From Bog-756 sp963741055 (GTDB lineage Bacteria > Actinomycetota > Acidimicrobiia > Acidimicrobiales > RAAP-2), in NCBI GenBank assembly GCA_963741055.1, contig CAVUGU010000031.1:1-64000 (forward strand): a stretch of 64,000 nucleotides of DNA, in the 5' to 3' direction. A program made the position numbers and the translations under genes. Below, piece by piece: positions 37,405 to 45,664 of this stretch. The notes beneath the pieces were generated by a model. The model saw nothing but the letters and a program-made list of their open reading frames with translations. It searched no databases and had not been told where the DNA came from. Positions within the stretch are counted from its first letter, which is position 1. Each line of letters begins with the position of its first letter.

Positions 37405-38376
37405 ATGTCCCTGGTGAACACGGTGCTCGGCAAGGTCGAGAGCAACCAGCTCGGTTCGACCCTCATGCACGAGCACGTCTTCATCCTCAGTCCGGAGATC
37501 GAGAAGACCGCGGCGGAGTGGGACGAGGACGAACAGCGGGAGAACGCGGCGGCGCGCCTTCGAGAGCTCAAGGAGCACGGCATCGACACCATCGTCGATC
37601 TCACGGTGATCGGGCTCGGCCGGTTCATGCCGCGGGTACTGGCGGTCGCCGAGGAGGCCCCCGCGATCAACGTGATCGCGGCGACCGGCGTCTACACCTA
37701 CAACGAGGTCCCGATGTACTTCCATTTCCGGGGACCCGGCACCATCCTCGGTGGCCCCGAGCCGATGACCGAGCTGTTCGTCAAGGAGATCACCGAGGGC
37801 ATCGGCGACACCGGGGTGAAGGCCGGCATCCTCAAGTGCGCGACCGACTCCCAGGGGATCACGCCCGGTGTCGAGCGAGTGCTTCGTGCGGTCGCCCAGG
37901 CGCACCGGCAGACCGGGGTACCGATCACGACCCACACGCCGACGCCCCCGGAGCCCTGGGGACTCGAACAGCAGCGCATCCTGAGGGACGAGGGGGTCGA
38001 TCTCACCCAGGTGGTGATCGGACACTCCGGGGGAACGCTCGACGCCGGCTATCACGAAGCGCTGCTCGCCAACGGCTCGTACCTCGGATTCGACCACTTC
38101 GGGATCGGCACCTTCTCACTGGCCGAACGAGTCGAGGCGGTCCGGGTGCTCTGCGAGCGCGGTCATGCCGACCGCCTGGTCCTCTCCCACGATGCGATGT
38201 GCCACGTCGACTGGTTTCCGCCGTCGATCGCCCACGCGTGGAAGGAATGGAGGTGGACCCACATCCCCGACGACGTCCTCCCCGCGATGCGGGAGGCGGG
38301 GATCACCGACGAGGACATCACCACCATGATGGTCACCAATCCCCGGCGCATCCTCGAAGGGTGTGATCCCTACTGA
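37405..38376 (+). CDS. Phosphotriesterase-family (PTE/lactonase-like) metal hydrolase
   Basis: 323 aa TIM-barrel enzyme. Metal ligands seen: HxH in TLMHEHVFIL, the carboxylated Lys in VKAGILKCATD, His in VPITTHTPTPP and VVIGHSGGTLD, and Asp in RLVLSHDAMCHVDW. Family members hydrolyse lactones or phosphotriesters; the natural role in actinobacteria is usually lactone opening. ATG 37405 has GAGGACGAGG upstream. It ends in a CTGA overlap with the CoA ligase, so the two are coupled. Confidence 0.88.
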   Translation: MSLVNTVLGKVESNQLGSTLMHEHVFILSPEIEKTAAEWDEDEQRENAAARLRELKEHGIDTIVDLTVIGLGRFMPRVLAVAEEAPAINVIAATGVYTYNEVPMYFHFRGPGTILGGPEPMTELFVKEITEGIGDTGVKAGILKCATDSQGITPGVERVLRAVAQAHRQTGVPITTHTPTPPEPWGLEQQRILRDEGVDLTQVVIGHSGGTLDAGYHEALLANGSYLGFDHFGIGTFSLAERVEAVRVLCERGHADRLVLSHDAMCHVDWFPPSIAHAWKEWRWTHIPDDVLPAMREAGITDEDITTMMVTNPRRILEGCDPY

Positions 38377-39929
38377 CGCCGACCTCGTCCCACCGACCGG
38401 CCGCGTCGGACGGGGTCGCCACCCTGGCCGGCCGGCACCCCGATGCGATCGCGTGGCTCGACGTCTCGAACGGCAGCGAGCTCACCTTCGCCGAATGGGA
38501 CACCTCGTCCAATCGCCTCGCCCGCGGTCTCGTGGCCCGCGGGCTCCGACCCGGCGACCGGGTGGTGATCGCCATCACTCCCGACGATCCGTTCGGCTGG
38601 CTGACCGCCTACAACGCGGCTCACCGTGCCGGCGCGGTCGCTGTACCCGTCAACACCCGGCTCGCTGCTCCCGAGTTGCGCGCGATCCTCGCCCATGCCG
38701 AGCCCTCGGCGATCCTCGCCGACAAGCCGGGTGTCGGAACGTCCTCCTGGACCGAGCTCGCTCCTCGGGTCGACTCGGCGATGATCCTCGGTGGGGGCGA
38801 CAGGCCGGGCGAACGCGCCGGGGGGACGGCGTTCCTGGTGGACGACGCGTCACCACTCGAAGGTGGACCGCGGCCTGCCGAAGGCGACCTGATGGACATC
38901 ATGTACACCTCGGGGACCACCGGCGCCCCGAAGGCGGTGGCCGTCCCCTACGGGCGCGAGGATCTGACAGAGCCCCGTGCGTCGTGGAACGGTCTCGGAT
39001 TCCTGACCGCTTCGCCGTTCACCACCACCAGCGGGGCCCTTCTCATCCACGGCCCCATGCGGGCCGGCATGAGCGGGTGGTACCTGCCACGCTTCGACGC
39101 AGGCACCTGGATCGCCACCGTCGAGGAGCGGCGACCACTGGTCGCGTTCATCGTTCCGGCGATGGCCCAGCTGATCGTCGCCCATCCGCGCTTCGCCGAA
39201 GCCGATCTCTCCGGTCTTGCCGCGCTCACCATCGGCGGTGCCCCGGTCGCCCGAGCGACGCTCCAACGCCTCGGCGAGCGGTTGCCGGGTGCCGACGTCC
39301 TCGTCGGCTACGGGCTCACCGAGTTCGGGGCGGTGTCGCGCACGCCGAACGGAGACCGGGCCCGACACCTCGGTTCGGTCGGACAGCCGCTCCCCGGAGT
39401 CGAGATCCGAGTGGTGGACGACGCCGGTGACCCGGTTCCCGAAGGCGAACAGGGCGAGGTCGCGGTCAGAGGTGCGGACCGACCGCGTGAGTACCTGCGT
39501 GCGCCGGACGCGAGCGACGGTACGTGGCGTGGCGGTTGGCTCCACACCGGTGATCTCGGCCGTCTCGACGACGACGGCTTCTTGTGGATCACCGGGCGCA
39601 AGAAGGACGTGATCATCCGAGGCGGGAACAACATCGCGCCCGGCGAGGTCGAAGACGTTCTCTACGCACACCCCGACGTCGTCGAGGCAGCAGTGGCGGG
39701 GATCCCACACGACGTCCTCGGCGAGGATGTGGGAGCCTGGGTCGTGCTACGCGAAGGATCCGAATGCTCGGTCGCCGATCTGGACGTGCACTTGCGGGCA
39801 TCACTCGCCACCTTCAAAGTGCCGAGACAAGTGCACGTGGTCGCATCCCTCCCGCGCAACGCCGCGGGCAAGGTGATGACCCGTGAGCTGGTCGAGTCGG
39901 TGTCGCGGGCCGCTGCGGAGGAGAGGTGA
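38373..39929 (+). CDS. Acyl-CoA ligase (AMP-binding, class I adenylate-forming)
   Basis: About 518 aa. Core motifs: MYTSGTTGAPKAVAVPYG (P-loop), VGYGLTEFGAVSRTPNG, GWLHTGDLGRLDDDGFLW, ITGRKKDVIIRGGNNIAPGE (hinge) and the catalytic Lys in PRNAAGKVMTREL. It activates a carboxylic acid to its CoA thioester through an acyl-AMP; the acid is unknown. The frame includes needed N-terminal sequence (GVATLAGRHPDAIAWLD) before the first ATG/GTG, so a CTG at 38373, in a CTGA overlap with the upstream stop, is the probable start. The stop overlaps the next start (GTGA). Confidence 0.87.
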   Translation: MTPTSSHRPAASDGVATLAGRHPDAIAWLDVSNGSELTFAEWDTSSNRLARGLVARGLRPGDRVVIAITPDDPFGWLTAYNAAHRAGAVAVPVNTRLAAPELRAILAHAEPSAILADKPGVGTSSWTELAPRVDSAMILGGGDRPGERAGGTAFLVDDASPLEGGPRPAEGDLMDIMYTSGTTGAPKAVAVPYGREDLTEPRASWNGLGFLTASPFTTTSGALLIHGPMRAGMSGWYLPRFDAGTWIATVEERRPLVAFIVPAMAQLIVAHPRFAEADLSGLAALTIGGAPVARATLQRLGERLPGADVLVGYGLTEFGAVSRTPNGDRARHLGSVGQPLPGVEIRVVDDAGDPVPEGEQGEVAVRGADRPREYLRAPDASDGTWRGGWLHTGDLGRLDDDGFLWITGRKKDVIIRGGNNIAPGEVEDVLYAHPDVVEAAVAGIPHDVLGEDVGAWVVLREGSECSVADLDVHLRASLATFKVPRQVHVVASLPRNAAGKVMTRELVESVSRAAAEER

Positions 39930-40783
39930 CCACCGATACGCACCCGGTCCTCGCCGACACCTTCGGCCCGGTCCGGCGCCTCACCCTCAACCGTCCCGAC
40001 CAGCACAACCCCCTCACACCCCGGTGCATCCGCGAACTGCTCTCCTGCGTGGCAGAGGCGGGCTCCGACCCCGAGGTGAAGGCCGTGGTGATCCGGGGTT
40101 CGGGCCGATCCTTCTCGTCGGGGTACGGCGTGTTGGCGGAGGATGTCGAGGTCGAAGAGCCGGCCGGCAACCGCAGGCGGCATCGAGCGCGACGTGGCCT
40201 CGATGCTCGAGCTGGTGTCCGGCTGGGCGACGGTGTGGGACTGTCCGATCCCGGTGATCGCGCAGGTCCACGGCAACTGCCTGGCAGGTGGCACCGACCT
40301 CGCGTTGCACTGCGACATCGTCATCGCGGCCGAGGACGCACGAATCGGGTTCCCGCCGGTCCGATCGATGGGCGTACCGCCGACCAACATGTGGCTCTAC
40401 CATCTCGGCCCGCAGTGGACCAAGCGGTTGCTGTTCACCGGCGACACGATCAGCGGTGCGGAGGCCGCCGCCATCGGTCTCGCGCAGGCGTCGGTGCCGG
40501 TCAGGCGACCTCGACGAGTACGTATCGGCGCTCGCGTCGCGGATCGGGCTGGTCGGTCGTGACCTCCTGACGGCGAACAAGCGGGTGGTCAACCAGGGAG
40601 TCGAGCTCATGGGCCGATCGCAGTTGCAACGCTTCGCCGCGCTGAACGACGCGGTCGCCCATCGCTCCTCCGACGCCCGAGCGTTCACCACTCGTGCCGC
40701 CGAGGTCGGGCTGAAACAGGCGGTGCACGAGCGCGACGCACCCTTCGAGCAGGCCGAACCACGTCCCGGACGGGGCCCCGTGA
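39926..40783 (+). CDS. Enoyl-CoA hydratase/isomerase family, with two internal frame breaks
   Basis: Crotonase-fold enzyme of about 285 aa: VRRLTLNRPDQHNPLTP, then VVIRGSGRSFSSGYGVL (first oxyanion hole), after a frame step IPVIAQVHGNCLAGGTDLAL (second oxyanion hole) and DARIGFPPVRSMGVPPTNMW. After a further step come GDLDEYVSALASRIGLVG and VVNQGVELMGRSQLQR. Members hydrate or isomerise enoyl-CoA in beta-oxidation. Steps of +1 occur at about 40168-40173 and 40500-40503. A third near 40772-40779 (GGGGCCCC) would give the expected stop TGA 40781-40783, overlapping the next GTG; as read, the frame runs into the next gene. Confidence 0.83.
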
Positions 40784-41841
40784 GCGCCAAGAGCGCGCCA
40801 CGAACCCGGGACCGCTACCGGGTGGTGCAGTGGGCGACCGGCAACATCGGCACACGCTCGCTCCGAGCAGTCATCGACCATCCCGATCTCGAGTTGGTCG
40901 GAGTCCTCGTGTACTCGGACGAGAAGGCCGGGCGTGACGCAGGCGAACTGTGCGGGGCCGGCCCGGTCGGGGTCACCGCGACGAAGGACGTCGAGGAGAT
41001 CCTGGCGCTCGAGCCCGACTGCATCCTCTACATGCCCGACCGGGCGGACATCGACGTGCTCTGCCGGCTCCTCGAATCCGGAGCGAACGTGGTGTCCACC
41101 CGCGGCGAGTTCCACCGACCGGCCAGCATGGAGCCGGAGGTCCGCGAGCGGATCGAGGCGGCCTGCCGGAAGGGCGGGACCTCCCTCCACAGCACGGGAG
41201 CGAGCCCCGGATTCATCACCGAGGCGGTCCCACTCGTGCTGGGGTCGATCGAGCGCCGGGTCGACTCCTTGACGATCGAGGAGTCCGCCGACATGTCCTC
41301 CCGGAACTCACCGGAGCTGATCTTCGACCTGATGGGCTTCGGGCGTGACCCGGCGGCCTTCGAAGCCGAAGCAAGGGCCGCCTATGCGGGTGCCACGTTC
41401 AGCGCCTCCCTGGGCGTCGTGGCCGACGCATTCGACGCACCCTTCGACGAGGTTCTGTCGAGCGCGGCGGCTGCGGTCGCACGCCGTCCGATCGAGATCG
41501 CGGCGGGCAGGATCGAAGCCGGGACCATCGCCGCTCAGCGGATGGAAGTGGCCGGGATGCGCGACGGAGCGCCGTTCATGCGCTTCCGGGCCAGTTGGTA
41601 CCTCACGACCGAACTCGATCCCGCCTGGGAGCTGCGCGACACCGGCTGGCACGTTTCGGTCGAAGGCGACCTGCCGCTCGAAGTCGACATCCGGTTCCCG
41701 GTGCCGCCCGAGGAGTGGGCGGCCACCTCTCCGGGGATCACCGCGCACCGGCCGGTCAACGCGGTGGCCTCGGTCTGTGCGGCGGAGCCGGGCATCCGGA
41801 CCACCGTCGACCTTCCCCAGATCGTCCCGACCCTCGGGTGA
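40780..41841 (+). CDS. Dihydrodipicolinate-reductase-like NAD(P)-dependent oxidoreductase
   Basis: About 353 aa. The N-terminal Rossmann domain is YRVVQWATGNIGTRSLRAV (TGxxGxR) with VGVLVYSDEKAGRDAGELCG. The DapB-like second domain includes STGASPGFITEAVPLVLGSI and ESADMSSRNSPELIFDLMGF. It is of the branch found in mycobacterial catabolic clusters rather than lysine synthesis, probably reducing or deaminating a pathway intermediate. GTG 40780 fits the GTGA overlap with the hydratase. Its frame is continuous with the hydratase only because of the presumed extra base. Confidence 0.82.
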   Translation: MSAKSAPRTRDRYRVVQWATGNIGTRSLRAVIDHPDLELVGVLVYSDEKAGRDAGELCGAGPVGVTATKDVEEILALEPDCILYMPDRADIDVLCRLLESGANVVSTRGEFHRPASMEPEVRERIEAACRKGGTSLHSTGASPGFITEAVPLVLGSIERRVDSLTIEESADMSSRNSPELIFDLMGFGRDPAAFEAEARAAYAGATFSASLGVVADAFDAPFDEVLSSAAAAVARRPIEIAAGRIEAGTIAAQRMEVAGMRDGAPFMRFRASWYLTTELDPAWELRDTGWHVSVEGDLPLEVDIRFPVPPEEWAATSPGITAHRPVNAVASVCAAEPGIRTTVDLPQIVPTLG

Positions 41842-41849
41842 GCCGAGCC

Positions 41850-43359
41850 CTACCTGCTCCGCAACTCGCGTTTGAGCACCTTGCCCGACGGATTCCTCGG
41901 CAGCGCGTCGAGGAGGAAGACCTCCTTCGGGACCTTGTAGCGCGCGAGCTGATCACGGCAGTGTTCGAGGAGCGCCTCGGGCGGGACGGACGCACCCTGC
42001 CGGAGGACGACGAACGCAACCGGAACCTCGCCCCAGCGATCGTCGGGTCGGCCCACCACCGCGGCCTCGAGCACTGCGTCGTGCTCGTAGAGCACGCGCT
42101 CGACCTCGGAGCCTGCGATGTTCTCGCCGCCCGAGACGATCATGTCCTTCAACCGGTCGACGATGAACAGGTAGCCGTCCTCGTCGCGGAGACCGACGTC
42201 TCCGGTGTGGAACCAGCCTCCGGCGAAGGCGGTTCGCCGTGGCGTCGGGGTCTCGCCAGTAGCCCTTGAAGACCTTGGGGCCACGCAGGACGATCTCGCC
42301 GCGTTCACCGGGAGCGACCGAGCTCCCTTGCTCGTCCCAGACGTCGAGCTCGAGGTAGAGGCAGGGACGGCCCACGCTGCCGAGCTTGGTCACGATGCTG
42401 TCGCGGTCGAGGAAGGTGTCGCCGGAAACCGTCTCGGTGAGACCGTAGGCGTCGGCGAACCACGCCGAGGGAAACGTCCGCTGGATCCGCTCGATGAGCG
42501 GGATCGGCATCTTCTCGCCACCGTTGATGATCAGCCGCACCGACGAGAGGTCGCGCTCCTCGATGCCGGGGAGGGCCATGATCGCGGTGACCATGGCGGG
42601 CGCCAGCCAGACCGTGGTCGCCTTCGACCCTTCGAGCTCGTCGACCACCGCGGACGCATCGAAGGACCGGTGGATGATCGTCGTCGCACCGGCCGCGATC
42701 AGCGAGGTGGTGGTGAGGTCGAGTGCGCCCACGTGGTACAGGGGCCCGCAGGCGAGTCCCACATCGGCGTCGGTGAAGCCGAACTCGACGATGTGCGCGA
42801 GGTTCTTCCACGCCAGATTGGCGTGGGTGATCATGACGCCCTTCGGACGCCCGGTGGTCCCCGAGGTGTACATGAGCCGATGGACGTCGTCGCCGGCCGC
42901 CCGCACCGGAGTCGAGTCGCCCGCCCTCGCCCGCACCTCGGTGAGCGGGAGCCAACCAGGGTGCGCGGATCCCGAGATGGAGATGCGAGTGAGCGAGGCC
43001 TCCATCCCCTTGGTCGCCTCGTCGGCGACCTCGACCAGCGTTCCGTCGCACACGAGGGCGCGGGCGCGAGAGTGCTCCAGGATGTAGCGCACCTCGGGCG
43101 CGGCCAGCCGCCAGTTGATCGGCATCGCGATCGCACCGAGGTAGTTGGCGGCGAACACCACCTCGAGGAACTCCGGACAGTTGTAGGAGAGGAGACCCAC
43201 GACGTCGCCGGCTGCGACGCCTCGTTCCTCCATGCCCCGAGCCAGCGCGGCCGCGCGCACGGCCATCTCCCCGTAGGTGGTGGTCTCACCCTCGAACACC
43301 GTGATCGCCTTATCGGGCGTGCGGGTCGCGTGGTGGGCGAGGACGGCGAACCAATTCAT
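41850..43359 (-). CDS. Acyl-CoA ligase (FadD-like), one frame break
   Basis: About 503 aa. Motifs: AITVFEGETTTYGEMAVRA, MYTSGTTGRPKGVMITHANL, AYGLTETVSGDTFLDRD, then after a +1 step at about 42230-42236 GGWFHTGDVGLRDEDGYLFI, VDRLKDMIVSGGENIAGSEV and the catalytic Lys in PRNPSGKVLKREL. It makes acyl-CoA from an unknown acid. ATG 43359 (MNWFAVLAHHATRTPDKAIT) is the natural start. It is divergent from the TetR gene, with operator copy 1 between them. It is convergent with the preceding oxidoreductase, eight bases away. Confidence 0.88.
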
Positions 43360-43419
43360 GTCCGCCGACCTCGGCGGTGAGAGCGTCACGGCCCGGACCT
43401 CACGACGTCGATCACGGAG

Positions 43420-43438
43420 TTGTACCGACCAGTCATGC
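43420..43438 (+). promoter_or_regulatory. Operator copy 1 (ligase / TetR divergent promoter)
   Basis: TTGTACCGACCAGTCATGC. First 14 bases match the other three copies of TTGTACCGAYCRGT. It sits 24 bases upstream of the TAGCGT -10 (43462-43467) of the TetR gene, so it covers that promoter's -35 area. Confidence 0.62.
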
Positions 43439-43475
43439 TATCGATCCACCCCTGGTAGAGCTAGCGTCGCTCCCG

Positions 43476-44094
43476 ATGCCGCGAACCGAAGGCGAGTCAC
43501 GGCGCAGGGCGAACTGGGAGGTCCGTCGCCAAGCGATCGTCGACACCTCCGCCCGCGTCTTCGCCCAGCGGGGCTACCACGCGACCGGCATCACCGAGCT
43601 CTGCGCCGCCAACGACCTGGGCAAGGGTGCGCTGTACCACTACATCGGCTCGAAGGAGGAGCTGCTCGCCTCCATCCACGATCGGGTGATGGACGAGGTG
43701 ATGGCGGGGGCGGACCGGGTGGCCGAGGCAGGGGGTTCGCCATCCGTGCAGATCGCCCTCCACGGCGACGAGCTGCTCGACGTGATCCATCGCTACCCGG
43801 ACCACGTCTGGGTCTTCCTGCACGAGTTCCCCGCCCTCACCGGGGAGCGGGCGGAGAAGTTCCGCGGGAGGCGCCGTGAGTACGAGCGGCGCATCGAGAC
43901 GGTCCTGCAGGCGGGCGTCGAGTCGGGCGAGTTCCGCCAGCTCGAACCGAGGCTCACCGCTGCTGGCCTGGCTCGGGATGCACAACTACACGTACCTGTG
44001 GCTGAAGGCCGGCGGCCCGTTGACGGCCCGGGACGTGGCGAAGCCCTTCGCCGAGATCTTCATGCGAGGCATCTCCGCCGAGGGTCACGGGTAA
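43476..44094 (+). CDS. TetR-family regulator, probable controller of the catabolic island, frameshifted
   Basis: About 206 aa. N-terminal HTH: RRQAIVDTSARVFAQRGYHA, then TGITELCAANDLGKGALYHY and IGSKEELLASI. The ligand-binding half includes VIHRYPDHVWVFLHEFPALT. A +1 step at about 43955-43962 is followed by LLAWLGMHNYTYLWLKAGG and the end ISAEGHG. Members are repressors released by acyl-CoA or other pathway ligands. Its own promoter region carries operator copy 1, and three more copies lie in the island, so it is the best candidate for their regulator. TAGCGT, eight bases, ATG fits a leaderless start. Confidence 0.85.
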
Positions 44095-44099
44095 TCCGT

Positions 44100-44846
44100 T
44101 CAAGGGGCCGAGTACCCGCCGTCCACCACGATCGCCGACCCGGTGGTCCAGCGCGACGCGTCGCTCGCGAGATAGGAGTAGGCGCCGACCAGGTCGTCGG
44201 CCGAGCCGAGACCGAGGGGATGCCGAGCGGCGACGGCCTCGAGCGCCTCTTCGGGAAGGTCGTCGTGGATGGCGGAGCGGAAGGTCCCCGGGCACACGCA
44301 GTTGACCCGGATGCCGTCGCGGGCGTACTCGAGCGCCGCGACCTTTGCCAGCTGGATCACCGCGGCCTTCGTCGCGCAGTAAGGGGCTGCGTGCGACCAC
44401 GCGGTCAACCCGGCCACCGACGCGGTGAGCACGATCGAACCGGAGTGCTGCGGGCGCATGACGGCCACCGCGGCACGGATCGCGTTGACCGACCCCAGGA
44501 GATTGGTCCGGAACGCCCGTTCCCACTCCTCGGTGGCGAGATTGTGGATGCGGCCGTTCGACGAGAGCACGCCCGCGTTGCTGATCAACACGTCGAGACG
44601 GCCCCATCTCTCCGTCGCCACCGCCACCACCGATTCCACCGCGGCCAGGTCGCCCACGTCCGCGAGCACGGTCTCGACCGATCCCTCGGTCGAGGGAAGC
44701 CCGGCGACGCTCGCCTCGAGCGAGGGCGCACTCACGTCGCTCAGCACGAGGTCGGTGCCGGGCTCGCTCGCGAGACGGCGCGAGATCGCCGCTCCGAGTG
44801 CCCCGCCGGCGCCGGTGATCGCGACGACTCGTCGCGAATCGCTCAC
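44100..44846 (-). CDS. Short-chain dehydrogenase/reductase
   Basis: 248 aa classical SDR. The cofactor motif VVAITGAGGALGAAISRRL (GxxxGxG type) has an acidic LVLSDVS after beta2 that favours NAD. NAG is in DVLISNAGVLSSNG, the catalytic Ser in GSIVLTASVAGLTAW, and Tyr-Lys in APYCATKAAVIQL. The end AIVVDGGYSAP is standard. The start is GTG 44846, overlapping the upstream SDR's stop (GTGA). It is convergent with the TetR gene, five bases apart. Confidence 0.9.
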   Translation of the reverse strand: MSDSRRVVAITGAGGALGAAISRRLASEPGTDLVLSDVSAPSLEASVAGLPSTEGSVETVLADVGDLAAVESVVAVATERWGRLDVLISNAGVLSSNGRIHNLATEEWERAFRTNLLGSVNAIRAAVAVMRPQHSGSIVLTASVAGLTAWSHAAPYCATKAAVIQLAKVAALEYARDGIRVNCVCPGTFRSAIHDDLPEEALEAVAARHPLGLGSADDLVGAYSYLASDASRWTTGSAIVVDGGYSAP

Positions 44847-45622
44847 GCGAGCAGGTAGCCACCGTCGACGGTGAGCACCGCTCCGGTGACGAATGCGGAC
44901 GCGTCGGACGCGAGGAACTGGTAGGCACCGGCCAGATCCACCGGAGCTCCGAAGCGCCGCTGGGCGGTGTGCTCGGTGATCGAGGCAGAACGCTCGGGGT
45001 GGGTGATCCAGTTCTGGGCCATCGGAGACTCGAACCATCCCGGCGCGACGACGTTCACGGTGATCCCGGCCGGAGCCAGGTCGAGCGCGAGCCCCTTGGC
45101 CATCCCGACCAGCCCGGCCTTCGAGGTGCTGTAAGCGGTCAGTCCCTCACGGGGCCGCTCACCGAGGACGGAGCCGGTGAAGATGAGCCGCCCACCTTCG
45201 GTCATGACCCGGGACGCCGCACGCGCACCGAGAAAAGAGCCGGTGAGGTTCACCTCGAGGACCTGCCGCCAGACCGACGCGCCCGTCTCACGGGGACCGG
45301 CCACCACCGGCGAGATGCCCGCGTTGCAGATCCACACGTCGACGCCGCCCCACTCTCCGACCGTGGCGTCGGCCACCGCCTCGTTGAAGTCCTCGTCGGT
45401 CACGTCTCCGCTCAGCACGAGGGACGGTCCGGGCAGCATCCCTGCGACCGTCTTCAAGTCCTTCTCGGTGCGGGCGACCAGCGCGACCGATGCTCCGGCG
45501 TCCGAGAACCCGTGCGCGAGCAGAGCGCCGAGGCCCCGACTGGCGCCGGTGATTACCACCCGTTTCCCCGCCACCGCCCCGGGGCGCGGGAACGACTCGG
45601 GGATCTCGATCTGGTCGGCCAT
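44843..45622 (-). CDS. Short-chain dehydrogenase/reductase
   Basis: 259 aa, intact. Cofactor motif RVVITGASRGLGALLAHGF, NAG in DVWICNAGISPVVAG, catalytic Ser in RLIFTGSVLGERPR and Tyr-Lys in LTAYSTSKAGLVGMAKGL, with the end LTVDGGYLLA. VALVARTEKDLKT after beta2 has Arg, which favours NADP(H). It is first gene of a two-SDR operon, divergent from the fused E1 dehydrogenase with operator copy 2 between them. ATG 45622 has GGAAGAGG upstream. Confidence 0.91.
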   Translation of the reverse strand: MADQIEIPESFPRPGAVAGKRVVITGASRGLGALLAHGFSDAGASVALVARTEKDLKTVAGMLPGPSLVLSGDVTDEDFNEAVADATVGEWGGVDVWICNAGISPVVAGPRETGASVWRQVLEVNLTGSFLGARAASRVMTEGGRLIFTGSVLGERPREGLTAYSTSKAGLVGMAKGLALDLAPAGITVNVVAPGWFESPMAQNWITHPERSASITEHTAQRRFGAPVDLAGAYQFLASDASAFVTGAVLTVDGGYLLA

Positions 45623-45637
45623 CGCCTCTTCCCTGCT

Positions 45638-45656
45638 TTGTACCGATCAGTACAAT
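45638..45656 (+). promoter_or_regulatory. Operator copy 2 (SDR / E1 divergent promoter)
   Basis: TTGTACCGATCAGTACAAT. This copy has perfect outer arms TTGTAC/GTACAA, the clearest dyad of the four. It lies 9-27 bases before the E1 GTG at 45665 and 16-34 before the SDR ATG at 45622. It would block both transcripts when occupied. Confidence 0.65.
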
Positions 45657-45664
45657 ACACATCC

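Noticed and set aside
39926..41841. Possible natural fusion of enoyl-CoA hydratase with the DapB-like enzyme
   Set aside because: The shared frame arises only after two other +1 steps, and a GTGA stop/start overlap appears at the exact junction if one base in GGGGCCCC is extra.
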